A DNA stretch of 64,000 bases from Chionoecetes opilio (GCA_016584305.1 JACEEZ010023694.1:30001-94000); one strand, 5' to 3'. Counted from the first letter of the stretch, positions 10,500 to 20,819 are shown. Notes: generated by a model from the letters alone, not told the origin. Program-made: numbers and translations.

Positions 10500-12275
10500 G
10501 CGATATATTTGTTCCCCTAATAAATAGTGTCACCAAAACACAAGTATTATTTCTCATGTAGGTCATTTATTTATACTAGTCAGTGATAACTTCGATCAAA
10601 GACCACTATACAGTGGTATATATGGTTCTTTACATCTTATTTACCTTATAGCTATGTGGCGATGAATGTGGTACCCTAGTGTCCACCAAAACACAAGTTA
10701 TATTATTTCTCATGTAGGTCATTTATTTATACTAGTCAGGGATAACTTCGATCATAGACCACTATACAGTGGTATATATGGTTCTTTACATCTTATTTAC
10801 CATGTAGCTATGTGGCGATGAATGTGGTAGCTACCCTGATAAATAGTGTCACCAAAACACAAGTTATATTATTTTCTCATGTAGGTCATTTATTTATACT
10901 AGTCAGTGATAACTTCGATCATAGACCACTGTGGTACAGATACAGTGGTATATATGCTTCTTTTACAGCTTATTTACCATGTAGCTATGTGGCGATGAAT
11001 GTGGTACCCTGATAAATAGTGTCACCAAAACACAAGTTATATATTTTCTCATGTAGGTCATTTATTTATACTAGTCAGTGATAACTTCGATCATAGACCA
11101 CTATACAGTGGTATATATGCTTCTTTACATCTTATTTACCTGTATAGCTATGTGGCGATGAATGTGGTACCCTGATAAATAGTGTCACCAAAACACAAGT
11201 TATATTTTTTCTCATGTAGGTCATTTATTTATAACTAGTCAGTGATAACTTCGATCATAGACCACTGTGGTACAGATACAGTGGTATATATGCTTCTTTA
11301 CATCTTATTTACCTTGTAGCTATGTGGCGATGAATGTGGTACCCTGATAAATAGTGTCACCAAAACACAAGTCATATTATTTTCTCCTGTAGGTCATTTA
11401 TTTATATAGTCAGTGATAACTTCGATCATAGACCACTGTGGTACAGATACAGTGGTATATATGGTGGTTATAATGGAGGAGAGTTTCACGTTCGCTACAG
11501 ACCTTACTACTCACGTTTTCAAAAAAAAATTTGGCTCAGTATACTGTACACTACTACTCTACTTGCGCTCAATAAAAAAAAAAGATGTATATATTGAAAT
11601 TATCCTTTTGTGTTGTCCTCCATTATTACCTATATGCTTCTTTACATCTTATTTACCATGTAGCTATGTGGCGATGAATGTGGTACCCTGATAAATAGTG
11701 TCACCAAAACACAAGTCATATTATTTCTCATGTAGGTCATTTATTTATACTAGTCAGTGATAACTTCGATCATAGACCACTGTGGTACAGATACAGTGGT
11801 ATATATTCTTCTTTACATCTTATTTACCTTATAGCTATGTGGCGATGAATGTGGTACCCTGATAAATAATGTCACCAAAACACAAGTCATATTATTTTCT
11901 CATGTAGGTCATTTATTTATACTAGTCAGTGATAACTTCGACTCATAGACCACTGTGGTACAGATACAGTGGTATATATGCTTCTTTACATCTTATTTAC
12001 CATGTAGCTATGTGGCGATGAATGTGGTACCCGGATAAATAATGTCACCAAAACACAAGTTATATTATTGTTTCATGTAGGTCATTTATTTATACTAGTC
12101 AGTGATAACTTCGATCATAGACCACTGTGGTACAGATACAGTGGAATATATGCTTCTTTACATCTTATTTACCTTGTAGCTATGTAGCGATGAATGTGGG
12201 TGGTACCCTGATAAATAAGGAAACCAAAACACATGTTATATTATTTTCTCATGTAGGTCATTTATTATACAATTG
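10500..12275 (+). repeat. ~170-bp satellite array (about 10 units)
   Basis: The word GTGGTACCCTGATAAATAGT and close variants recur at about 10517, 10675, 10830, 11001, 11164, 11336, 11680, 11850, 12029 and 12205, a 155-180 bp period. Each unit carries TCATGTAGGTCATTTATTTA, TCAGTGATAACTTCGATC and TAGCTATGTGGCGATGAATG. Units come in two forms at an internal dyad. The short form is ACCACTATACAGTGGT (units near 10605, 10757, 11098); the long form has about 9-10 extra bases inside the dyad (10925, 11263 and later units). The array ends degenerately near 12275. It is interrupted once, at 11466-11630. Confidence 0.93.
11466..11630. mobile_element. 165-bp MITE nested in the satellite array
   Basis: The inverted ends are GGTTATAATGGAGGA (11466-11480) and TCCTCCATTATTACC (11616-11630). 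It splits a satellite unit at GTGGTATATA^TGCTTC; short TATAT words on both sides could be a target duplication. The first ~30 bp (GGTTATAATGGA.GAGAGTTTC) resemble the ends of the fold-back elements at 36394-36803 and 41412-41822, suggesting one family. Confidence 0.75.
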
Positions 12276-12335
12276 GTATACATTGTCAAACAAATATTCA
12301 CCCAGGGAGCAGTGGTTTCAGTGCGTATTTGTGCA

Positions 12336-12378
12336 GTGTAGCTACTCGGGCCAAGGGTAGCTGGTCAGATCGCTACAC
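12336..12378 (+). other. Hairpin GTGTAGC..GCTACAC
   Basis: A 7-bp stem (12336-12342 with 12372-12378) encloses about 29 nt between the satellite array and the 181-bp duplication. It may be structural; no known signal matches. Confidence 0.5.
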
Positions 12379-12392
12379 CGGGCAATGACCGG

Positions 12393-12775
12393 GCATGCCT
12401 CCGACGTGGATGCCTGGCTTATTTGTTCTTATTACTATGGAAATCCATTCTGTATTGCCTTGGCACTAATACAATATATAAAGTAGTCAACCAGGAACAT
12501 ACTTGTCGATAATGACACACAGACGTTGTATTCTTACTGTTAAATATGTCTTTTTCTATGTCACCCTTCCCGCGCATGCCTCCGACGTGGATGCCTGGCT
12601 TATTTGTTCTTATTACTATGGAAATCCATTCTGTATTGCTTAGCACTAATACAATATATAAAGTAGTCAACCAGGAACATACTTGTCGATAATGACACAC
12701 AGACGTTGTATTCTTACTGTTAAATATGCTTTTTTCTATGTCACCCTTCCCGCGCATGCCTCCGACGTGGATGGG
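12393..12775 (+). repeat. ~181-bp tandem duplication plus third partial copy
   Basis: GCATGCCTCCGACGTGGATG starts at 12393, 12574 and 12754 (periods 181 and 180). The first two copies are nearly identical, including TACTATGGAAATCCATTC and GACACACAGACGTTG; the third stops after about 20 bp. The 112-codon minus ORF across it simply repeats the same peptide twice and is probably not a gene. Confidence 0.9.
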
Positions 12776-12847
12776 TGAACATGATATGATTTACACATAA
12801 TAACGCGTTGTTTTGTACAAATACTTAGCCCACCTGTACAATACTGA

Positions 12848-13165
12848 TTATTCAATGTACACCAAAGTTAAAGCAGGGAACATTACTGTATTATTACAAA
12901 CAGGAGCACAAACCTGCCATGGTGTCCTCGTCCCTTGCAGCTTGTGCCAGATGCACCAAAACACCCGTATATGTTCATATATATCTAACCACTGGCTTGT
13001 GTCTGATGATATGCAGCGATTGTTCAAGTCTTCTTCTATCATGGACAGCCTTATAGTGTACGGACACTTATCATTTATGACATAATTTGCCATATTGCTG
13101 GCTTGGGGCGGTGGTCGGTGCGAGAGCGAGCCAAGCAGCAACACTAAGAACCAAAATAATCTCAT
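12848..13165 (-). CDS. Putative small secreted cysteine-containing protein (105 aa)
   Basis: I do not recognise a family. The ATG at 13165 is preferred over the upstream ATG at 13216 because it begins a classic signal peptide. That has a short basic start (MRLFW), a hydrophobic core (FLVLLLG, about residues 4-11) and a polar S/H/R/P/Q region to about residue 23. The mature part would hold five cysteines (near residues 34, 51, 69, 86 and 90), including CAPVC near the end, with no transmembrane helix. The ORF is open to the stop at 12848. A possible splice donor (CAG^GTTTGT) lies inside the C-terminal third, so this could be a first exon. It sits about 150 bp from the right terminal repeat of the 2.96-kb element. 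It could be a captured host exon, an element gene or chance. Confidence is low to moderate. Confidence 0.4.
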   Translation of the reverse strand: MRLFWFLVLLLGSLSHRPPPQASNMANYVINDKCPYTIRLSMIEEDLNNRCISSDTSQWLDIYEHIRVFWCIWHKLQGTRTPWQVCAPVCNNTVMFPALTLVYIE

Positions 13166-13207
13166 GTAAACAACACTGTTGGGCGAGTATCTTGATGACA
13201 GCAATAG

Positions 13208-13237
13208 ATGAGGCATTCTTCTATTGTGGGATGCCTC
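13208..13237 (-). promoter_or_regulatory. Inverted repeat upstream of the small ORF
   Basis: TGAGGCAT and ATGCCTCA form an 8-bp dyad with a 14-nt spacer, about 45 bp upstream of the proposed ATG (minus strand). It could be a binding site or transcript hairpin. No TATA box or initiator can be assigned with confidence. Confidence 0.3.
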
Positions 13238-13313
13238 ATTTGGTGAAGGATAGCATTGTTTAAACTGATTTTAGACGATATTTCTATTTACCTGATATAT
13301 TTGGTTTCTCACG

Positions 13314-13372
13314 CCACCGCGCATGCGCAGTAGGGGCTTGGCAACCTTTTATATTGGCAACCCTTTATATCG
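13314..13372 (-). repeat. Terminal inverted repeat, right
   Basis: It reads CCGCGCATGCGCAGTAGGGG inward to outward and ends TTTATATCG, the complement of the left end. It is followed by TCA, matching the TCA preceding the left end. Confidence 0.85.
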
Positions 13373-13375
13373 TCA

Positions 13376-13606
13376 CAACGGGAGAGGATGAAACAGTGGA
13401 AACACGTAATACTAGAATGGTAGAAGTATAACGGGGAGAGAATGGAAATGATGCGTGTGGTTTTGACTGAAATGGGATGTGATATGAATGAGGTGGTTGA
13501 AAGGACAGGAAGAGAATGGATGTTATTGCTGCTGGGACTGTGTGGTGAGACAAGGGGACGGATGATTGAGGCAGTGAAAGAGTTTTGGAAAGAATGTGGT
13601 GTATGA
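13376..13606 (+). pseudogene. LINE-A ORF2, C-terminal end (beyond the insertion)
   Basis: The reading continues the LINE-A polymerase: GEDETVEHVILE from about 13382 (one extra A breaks the frame), then KYNGERMEMM and a C-terminal tail ending KECGV-stop at 13604-13606. Segments of the form C-x2-C .. H .. C followed by a helical tail are usual at the ends of LINE ORF2 proteins. The first half of that motif (VCQIV) lies just left of 10410. Deleting the element and one copy of TCA rejoins the two halves in coding register. Its right part (from 13586) matches the window's far end in inverted orientation. Confidence 0.8.
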
Positions 13607-14029
13607 GAAATAGACAATAGAACTGCATGCTTGTATGTAGTTTTTGTTTTGTTCTGTTTCCTTTTTGTGTTTTTTCCTTACAGGAGCAGCTGGTTAAAAG
13701 GCCTGGGTCCACATTCAGAGACGCTAACGTCCATGCTTAACAACTTAGCGACTGTCATCAGCTGTTTTGGTATTCTGCGTGGAGATTGATGACGTACTTA
13801 AAGACGTTAAGTTGTCAAAACAAGGCAACTGCCTATAAAGTAGTGTTGAGGACGCAACATACATAAACATACTCATAAATTGAGTATATATGATGTTTTC
13901 TGACTCAAGAACTGAACAGGCAAGTATACAAACGAAATTAGGCCATATAACAAACCCATGCGCTCGGGGTGAGTTTGTTTTGGGTGATAGGCCGAGAGTA
14001 CGTGGTGAGCGGCGGCATCTCACCACACC
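13607..14029. other. Unassigned sequence between LINE-A and the SINE-like core
   Basis: It is almost identical in the other arm (about 63560-63980). A minus-strand ORF of 93 codons (13745-14026) has no recognisable domain. The region may be the LINE-A 3' end or the 5' region of the following element. No gene is called. Confidence 0.5.
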
Positions 14030-14116
14030 GGCGGGTAGCGACTAGCGATGCCAGACACCACCACGCACGGCTCCGCGGCAGACTGAAGGTATAGTGGCGT
14101 GCCCTTTTCCTTTATT

Positions 14117-14215
14117 AAAACCCAAGCCCTTGTCCATCCAGCAGTGATGGGTACCGGGTGTTAGGCGGGGGTTTGTGACCCCCCCTCCGGGGTGGTGGCT
14201 TCCCCCAAACTGGCA
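14117..14215 (+). mobile_element. SINE-like core, copy 1
   Basis: The block from ACCCAAGCCCTTGTCCATCC through GCAGTGATGGGTACCGGG to GGGGTGGTGGCTTC matches the body of the tRNA-headed SINE at 34605-34685. The upstream tRNA-like promoter is not evident here; instead CGGCGG/CACCACGC-rich DNA precedes it. It is followed by CACAAGAAGAAGAAGAG, also seen inverted near 33850. Confidence 0.65.
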
Positions 14216-14723
14216 GGAAGGCGAGCTACGAATAGTTTATCAAGCGAAAAAGATCACAAGAAGAAGAAGAGCGCCCTATTACTCTGAAGAAAAATTTAAT
14301 AGCTAGAATACAAGGAAGTACAAGCCACCGGCGTGTTACCCGCGTGTATGCATGTGCCGCCACTGCCATGTCTCGTACGGGAATACCCACTAGCTCCGGG
14401 GTTTTAGAAATAGAGGGATGTTGTTGAGCGAACAACCGTGGCCTTTAACTCTCTCTGAATGTCTGCCCTGGCCAATGGAAAATAGGCCACCTGTAACATT
14501 AAGATCAAGATGAAGACCACCAAGATGGCCGCGAAGAACATCGCGGGAACGCCGAGACAACAACATAGGTGAAGTAGTTTGAGTTAGTTTTGAGGAAGTT
14601 AGAGGGGATAAGGGCATTGTAGCTAGATAGGCATTGTTGGGTAGGAGCAACAGGTGCACAGGCGAATAGCTTGAAGTAGTTAGAGAGGATAAGTGTATCG
14701 TGAGAAGGTGTTAGGTCGTCGTG
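14216..14723. other. Probable 5' untranslated region of the ORF1 element
   Basis: GC-moderate DNA without frames supported on the plus strand. Antisense ORFs here (14226-14435, 14390-14659, 14505-14816) are mirrored on the plus strand in arm 2 and show no domain, so I leave them out. Confidence 0.45.
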
Positions 14724-15408
14724 ATGGTGAGCCGTGTGAGATCCGTGGGAGCAGGAAGATGGCGGGCATGGCACCAGGTCAAAGGGGGTCAGAAGTGGGA
14801 AGTGCATTGACTGCAACTGGGGTCGGAAATTAGGCGAGACAGGGAGATGCGGATCGTGTCATGAGGTGGTGAGGAAAAAGCAGGCACAGTGCCCGCTATG
14901 TCGTGAAAAAGTCACGGACAAGGACAGTGGCTTGCAGTGCGATAGCTGCAAATGGTGGTCGCACAGTATCTGTGAAGGGATGCGGCCAGAGCTATATAAA
15001 GAGCTCCAGGGCACAAAGGAGCTGTGGTTCTGTGGGAAGTGCAGAAAGCAGGTAATTAAGGACATGAAAGAGATCCAAAAGCTAAAGGTGGAAAATGGGG
15101 TGAGGACTAGGGAACTAGAACAGTGCAAGGTTGAACGGAAGGACGCAAAGGAGTGGATACAAGCCCTGGAGGTGGATTATAAAAGCCTTGCATGTAAAGT
15201 AAGAAACATGGAGGCAAAAAGGGCAGGAAAGGGAAAGACCCGGGTTTGGGGGCCCCAGACCCCCCAGGGGCCCCGGGGGAAATTGAGGCTGCTTGACTTT
15301 TGGGGACGTCCCAAAGCATGCAGGAAAAGGGAGAAAGACTGGGGGGCCGCAGCGGGGGGAAGATGTCGCACCCGGGCGGCCCTAGGGTGTTTTTTGGGGG
15401 TTTTGTAG
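14724..15408 (+). pseudogene. ORF1 with zinc ribbon, PHD finger and coiled coil (arm 1, frameshifted)
   Basis: Same protein as at 62126-62863. In this copy GGGAGCAGG replaces GGGAGAGCAGG near 14750, a 2-bp loss that breaks the frame after codon 9, so only 14866-15408 appears as an ATG-started ORF. The PHD cysteines (CPLC, CDSC, H, C, CGKC) and the coiled coil are intact up to about 15225. After that the consensus degrades (stretched G and C runs) and the frame is meaningless. PHD-bearing ORF1 proteins are known in CR1-like LINEs, where ORF1 is thought to act as an RNA-binding or chaperone partner of ORF2. No ORF2 follows in this orientation. Confidence 0.8.
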
Positions 15409-17129
15409 GTGGGGACTGGGGGACCCTGCAGCGGGGGAAGCGCGAAGAAGGGTTTTGAGGGGGTAGTTGGGGGTTGTGGGTGAGCCCTTGGGGACCTGCC
15501 CCCTTCTCTTTCCTCGCCAGTAGAGGCAGTTGAGGCCACTAAAGGGTCGTGGGTGGGTTGGTCGATCCCCCCCCCCATCCCCCTTTTTGCCTGTAGGGGC
15601 AGCTAAAAAGGCTGCTGGGGGGCGTGGAAATGGGGGGCGGGGGGAAATGATTCCCCCGGCTCCCGGTGGGGCTGTGGCCGCTAAAAGGACCGAGGGGGGG
15701 GAAATGAGGTAGTAGAGATTACCAACCCAGGGAGGGCCCGGGGACTGGTAGAGAATCGGGGGCAACCGCGGGGCAAAGAAGGGGCCCCATACTGTGTATT
15801 TTTAAAAGCCCTTTATTGGGGAAGAGATAGGATGGGAATTCCTTTTCATAAAATTCCCGGGGTTTTAATGTCCGTCAGAAATTCAATCTTTTCGTTTCTC
15901 GTGAAATTTATTTTTCTTTTTTTCCCCTATCTCCCTTTTTCTATTTTCCCTTTCCTTTTCCCTCACTCCCTCCCCCCAAACCCCGATTTACGGGGTAAAA
16001 ATTTCGTGGGACACTTTTTTTCGCGATCATTGAAAACTATGGATTCAAAGCTTTTCTCCTCCCCTTTCACCCTCCTATCAGATAAAGGGAAACTCCCTAG
16101 TTTCCCTTAATGTCCTTAAAAATAGTCACCATAGTGAAAGATCACGTTCATACTGGAGGGGGTTTAGTCGAGTTATTCGAAAAATTTTAAAAGTTTTACC
16201 AAATTCCATTCAAAAACCCCCATCCCTCGCCCGCTCTAAAACCGCTTTTCGTGGGTTTGAACGAAAGGAAAAAAACATTTCCCCCGGTATTAGTGAAAAA
16301 ATATTAAATTTTTCCCTATAAAAAAGTTAAGGAACTGTAAAAAAGGCCCAGCCTTTTCATATGTATACTTGTTGCATTAGAAATTAGTCATTCATGTTCG
16401 ATAACCCCTTTCCCGGAGAGGCCAATTTTCATAGAATCCAAAACCTTTCCCCTTTTTCCCCCCCACTAAGCAAATCTTCGCCCTAGCCCCCCCGGGGGAA
16501 CGCCGTCTCTCCTCCATCCCTCTCCGGAAAGCCCTGGGGACCTCGCTCCTTTTTCCCCCCCCCTTCCTTTTTATATTAATCAAATCTATATTTCATATAA
16601 ATATGGGGTAGATTTGGTTAGTTTTTCTTTAACGCATGGAGGCCTGGCCTGTCCTTATAAGTGTTATTAACGGAGTCTCTCCTCCATCCCTCTCCAGACT
16701 CAGAGGGACGTCTCAGCTGAAAAAAAAAAACCCGTACTGGTTTTTTAAGTAAAAAAACGCAAACAACTTTCTTACTCTTTTTTTCCCCCCCCTTATTTTT
16801 TATGTTTTAACTATAAGAAATCAGGGGGATGTTACATATTAAAATGATAATTCTTTTAATAGGATTCAGTGGGGAAGGTTCCCCTGAAAACTTTGTCATT
16901 AGGGGCCCGGCATCAAACACTGGGTTAAATCAAAAAACGACATTTTGGGGCATTGAGTGGGAAAACCGAAATGAATTATGGGCCCTGGCTGGGGGCCCGA
17001 AAATTTGTGCGTTCATGTTTGCCCCCCGGGCCCTGTGTGGGTTACGTTACGTTTCTGTGGTCGGGATCTGGGTCGGCAATCCGAAACCAAACTATTGCCC
17101 TACGAGCCAAAAAACGGGCCGACAGGGCC
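15230..17129. other. Degraded consensus: ORF1 tail and unassigned DNA
   Basis: Counterpart of about 60560-62360. Homopolymers are stretched (for example CCCCCCCC and GGGGGGG) relative to arm 2. Repeated CTCTCCTCCATCCCTCTCC occurs near 16508 and 16677, also present inverted near 60950 and 61125. ORFs here are not interpretable. Confidence 0.6.
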
Positions 17130-17460
17130 CTCAAAAACGTGCCTAAGCGGTAAAACAGCAACTGTATCGTGCCACAAGAAAGGCCCGGATTTACTCCAAA
17201 TAGTGCCATAAAGGGGGCTAACACAGAAGATGTCCCCACAAGGCAGGCCGATTTAGCATCCCAAATGGTGCCAAAAGGGGGCCTTTACACAGCAACTAAA
17301 ATCGTGCCACAAGCAGGCCGTTTTTAGCACCCAAATAGTGCCACAAGAAAGGCCGACTTACCCTTTGGGAAATATGCCCCAAGCAGGCCGATTAGCTTTA
17401 AAATGTGCCAAAAGGGTGGGCCAATATATCGTTAAAATAGTGCCAAAAGGGCGGGCCCGA
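17130..17460 (+). repeat. ~58-bp minisatellite (GTGCCACAAGCAGGCCG)
   Basis: Several imperfect copies of GTGCCACAAG.AGGCCGATTTAGCA..AAATA, spaced about 55-60 bp. The inverted counterpart is at 60240-60560. Consensus quality is poor here, so unit length is approximate. Confidence 0.75.
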
Positions 17461-17514
17461 CAAAGCATTTGAATCTTTTTAAAACCTTTTTTTCCAAAAT
17501 CCCCGATGTAGCCC

Positions 17515-18060
17515 CGATTAGCTACCCCGCCCGGTAGCTCCCCGGCCACGACTACCACGTACGGCAGATGCGTCACACGGAAAAACCCTTTGGGCCCACC
17601 CCCTCCGGGAACCAGAACATTACCCGTCAATTCGCTTTTTAACCAAAATTATATATTGTCTAAAAAATTAAAAACTCCAATACCTACCCAAATTTTTTAA
17701 CCCCAAACTTAAATAAAAAAACCAAAAAACCAAACCTTAATTTAACCCAAAATTTAACCATTTTTTTATATGATAAAAAAAAGGTAATTAGGTTACTTAA
17801 GTTTGATTATAGGTTAATTTAAGGTTTGGTTTTTAGATATAAATTTGGGTTTGGGTTTTGGGTTTTTTCAGAAAAGGTTTTGGGGTTTAAGTTTTGTAGA
17901 CTTATTTAGGTTAAATAAGGAATCTGATGATAATTTTTTCGGGTCCTGGGGCGGGGCCCCAATTTTTTTCCTGTGTGACGCCCATCTGCAGCGTTGCTTG
18001 CCCCGGGGCAGGGTAGCTACCCCCGGCCCAGGGCCTAGTCGGCGCCTAAAAACCCCCCCT
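17515..18060. mobile_element. Fold-back element (GGTAGCTACC-ended), arm 1 copy
   Basis: GCCCGGTAGCTCC..ACGTACGGCAGATGCGTCACAC (left) faces GTGTGACGCCCATCTGCAGCG..GGGTAGCTACCC (right). Inner CAATTCGCTTTTTAACC mirrors GGTTAAATAAGGAATCTG. The centre is near 17780. The counterpart is 59700-60200. Confidence 0.7.
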
Positions 18061-18574
18061 TTTTTAAATGAACACAGGTTTTGAATGGAAAAACCCTTTT
18101 TGCCAGGTTTTGAATGGGTTCTAAAACTTTTTACAGTATAGCTAAGGACCAATATAGTGAAAACAAAGAATAAAATTATCATTTTTACTTAAAATAAAGC
18201 CAAAATCACCCATTTTGGGCTGCATAATCATTTTGGCCTGTGGTTAAAAAGCAGTCGGGCACGGGCATTCAGAAAGAAATTCACAATGTTTCCCCTTTAA
18301 TCCACCATCAGGCCGATGCTACAAAAATTTAAAATCCCTGAAAATTTAAACAACAAAAATTGTGTAATAAATTTTAATTTTTTCTAAAAAAAAAATCAAA
18401 CGGGTTATTGTTAAAAAAGGGGAAAAAAAGAAAGCCTATGGGGGAAAATTTTCTATTAATGAACAGAAAAAATAACGAAAAAAAATAAAAAAAATACATG
18501 AATGAAAAATAAAAAAATTTAAAATAAAATAATAATTATATATTATATATATATATTTTATATATATATATAAT

Positions 18575-18605
<31 letters not shown>

Positions 18606-20819
18606 ATATATAAATATATATTATGGGGGGGATGGAGCGGAGGGGTTTTAAGCTTTTCCCGGGGGGGGGGCTGGCGTTTTCGGTGACCCGATTTCGATCC
18701 CCGAAAAAACCCAAAAACCCTTTCTGCCCCGTCAGGGGCCCTAAAAACACCCACTTCCCCATAAACTCTCCCTTTCGATGCGATTGCATCGGAGGACACA
18801 GGGGGGCGGCAGACCCTCAAATCCCGGCGTCACTATAAGAATTCCCCTTTCCCCAAACCCGGCGAGGCCCAAACCATCAAGCCCTCAAGTGGGGCCTCCG
18901 GGAGCACCATCCGACCCCCCTGGGTCAAAATTCCCTACGGGGCGCATAGGCCCAGTTTGTAAAAAAAAAAATATTTTAATATATTATTTTATATATATAT
19001 ATATAATATAAAATATATATAAAATATAATATTATAATATATAATATAAAATTAATATATATTTTAATTTTTAAACCCAAAAGTATGTTATAACGGGGGA
19101 AGATTCTTATGGCTTTATGGAGCTGTCTTTCCTCCCTCACGCCCATTCATGTCTATGTCCTATATGTACAAGTCAGGGAATATTTGAGATGGGGCAAATC
19201 TAAATGATAAACCCCGAGAATAAAATTGGATAAGTATCATCAAATCTTTAATTTTCATAAGACATTAGGGGAAAAAATCTGACGTTAAACAAAAGGGAAA
19301 AAGGGAAAATTTACCTGAAAGTTATCAATCTTGTAAATTGGGGTTGGGGTTGGTTTTAAGGGGAAAAAAAGATAACCGAAAGGGTATCAAAAAAATTATG
19401 GGGTTTACCAAAACCAATGAAAACTTTAATCCGACCGAGGTTTTTAAGCCCAAAACCCCCATAGAAAATGGGATAAAAATGGGAATTCCCCCATCTTCAG
19501 ATGTGCGGGGCCATTACTGGTTTTACGGGTCCTGTACAGCGGGGCCAAACTGGTGTCCTCTTCTGTTTAATTAAAGATCAAACATCTTGGGATAAAAACC
19601 TTTTTGCCAGCCCCCACATGTTGGTCCCTTTCTTCCCCCCCTAAAAGGTTTTTTGACCCAAAAAGTTTCTGAAAAAGAAAACAAAGGGTTTAGATTTTCA
19701 TAAATCCATGCAGTAAATAAGTTTACATAACTTTTTGGGGAAAGAAAATTTTATTTGTTCAAAGGGGGCCAATAATCTTCAAAAAGAGATGTTAAAACTG
19801 CAATCACCTAAAATTACACCTTAAAAATACAATATAGACCACAATAAATTGGCTTTTCCCGAGGGGGGAGGCCATGGGGCCCATGGCCCCCCCCCCCTCT
19901 TTACAAAGAAAAAAAAAAACCAAAAAAATATAGATAGCCCCAAATTTATATATATAATAATATAAAATTATATATATAATATATATATATATAATATATA
20001 ATAGATAAGAGAAGATAGATGATAGGGGATAAACAAAATTAGAATATTAAAATTAAAATTATTTTATAATATAATATTATATATAAATATATATATATAA
20101 TATAAAATATATATATAATATAAAATATATAATTTTTTTAAGTTTATTTATTATTTGAGATTTGTTGATTTTTTTATTTCTTTTTTTATGTGTTTTTTTT
20201 ATTTTTTTTTTATTTTTAATATAAAATTTTTTTTTGTTTTTATATTTTTTTTTTTTATTTTTTTTATATTTTTTTTTATTTAAGATTTTTTATTATTTTT
20301 TTTTATAATATTATTTAATATCCCCTATAAAATATTATATATAATATTATTATTATAATTAATATATATAAAATATATTTTTATTATATATTTTATATTC
20401 CCCCCCCCCCCCCCCTTTTTCCAATTTTCGGGGTTTACCGCCACTGCCACAATAAAAAGGGCCAAAATAAAAGATAACCACAATAAAAAAGAATGTTGGT
20501 GCAAATCATAAGGGAATAAAAAGCTGTCTAAACTATTTAATGATTACAAAATAGTTGCTTTGTACAAATCCGGGTGAAATTGAGAGAGAAATTTTAAATT
20601 TAGTAATTCTTATAGTATCCAAAACTTTGGCTTTTACGACATTTATCTTTTTTTTTCCAAACCCCTTTATTTCTGCATTTTTGGGGGTTTTGTCGCATAA
20701 ACTAAAATTTACCCTCTACCAAATCCATACGCAAGGCACTAACCAAAAAATTGAGATCAGGAAACAGAGTGTTTTAAAAAATACCCACAAACCCCAACCC
20801 TGGACATGGTTTCGTAGCC
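18061..20819. other. AT-rich tracts and a GC-rich island, poor consensus
   Basis: (TA)n tracts at about 18536-18625, 18962-19070 and 19945-20400 flank a GC-rich block at 18620-18960. That block contains a dispersed repeat ending ACCATCAAGCCCTCAAGTGG..GGGGCGCATAGGC, also found at 30000-30095. A poly-C run sits at about 20401-20415. No gene could be supported. Confidence 0.55.
18865..18975 (+). repeat. Dispersed repeat, copy 1 (CCATC..CTCAAGTG..GGGCGC)
   Basis: Shares CATCA..CCTCAAGTG, CACCATCCGA and TACAGGGCGC-like words with 30000-30095, followed in both by A-rich DNA. Inverted counterparts lie at about 58890-58985 and 48310-48430. The A-rich tail suggests a retroposed element. Confidence 0.65.

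Larger units (their letters stand above)
10414..13372. mobile_element. 2,959-bp inverted-repeat element carrying a satellite array and a small ORF
   Basis: The terminal inverted repeats start CGATATAAAGGGTTGCCA and pair over about 57 bp (10414-10472 with 13314-13372, a few mismatches and one indel). Each end has two direct GGTTGCCA copies. Candidate 3-bp target duplication TCA lies at 10411-10413 and 13373-13375. The element interrupts LINE-A ORF2. Inside, left to right: a ~170-bp satellite array with a nested 165-bp MITE, a hairpin, a ~181-bp tandem duplication, and a minus-strand ORF with a signal peptide near the right end. No transposase is seen, so it would have to be mobilised in trans. 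The superfamily is not assignable; a 3-bp duplication would suit Harbinger-like elements, but this is weak evidence. Confidence 0.8.

Noticed and set aside
10500..12275. CRISPR-like array
   Set aside because: Units of about 170 bp are contiguous, without short repeats separated by unique spacers, in eukaryotic DNA.
12419..12757. 112-codon minus ORF with a repeated peptide
   Set aside because: It is the 181-bp tandem duplication translated twice; the repeat length being near a multiple of 3 is enough to keep it open.
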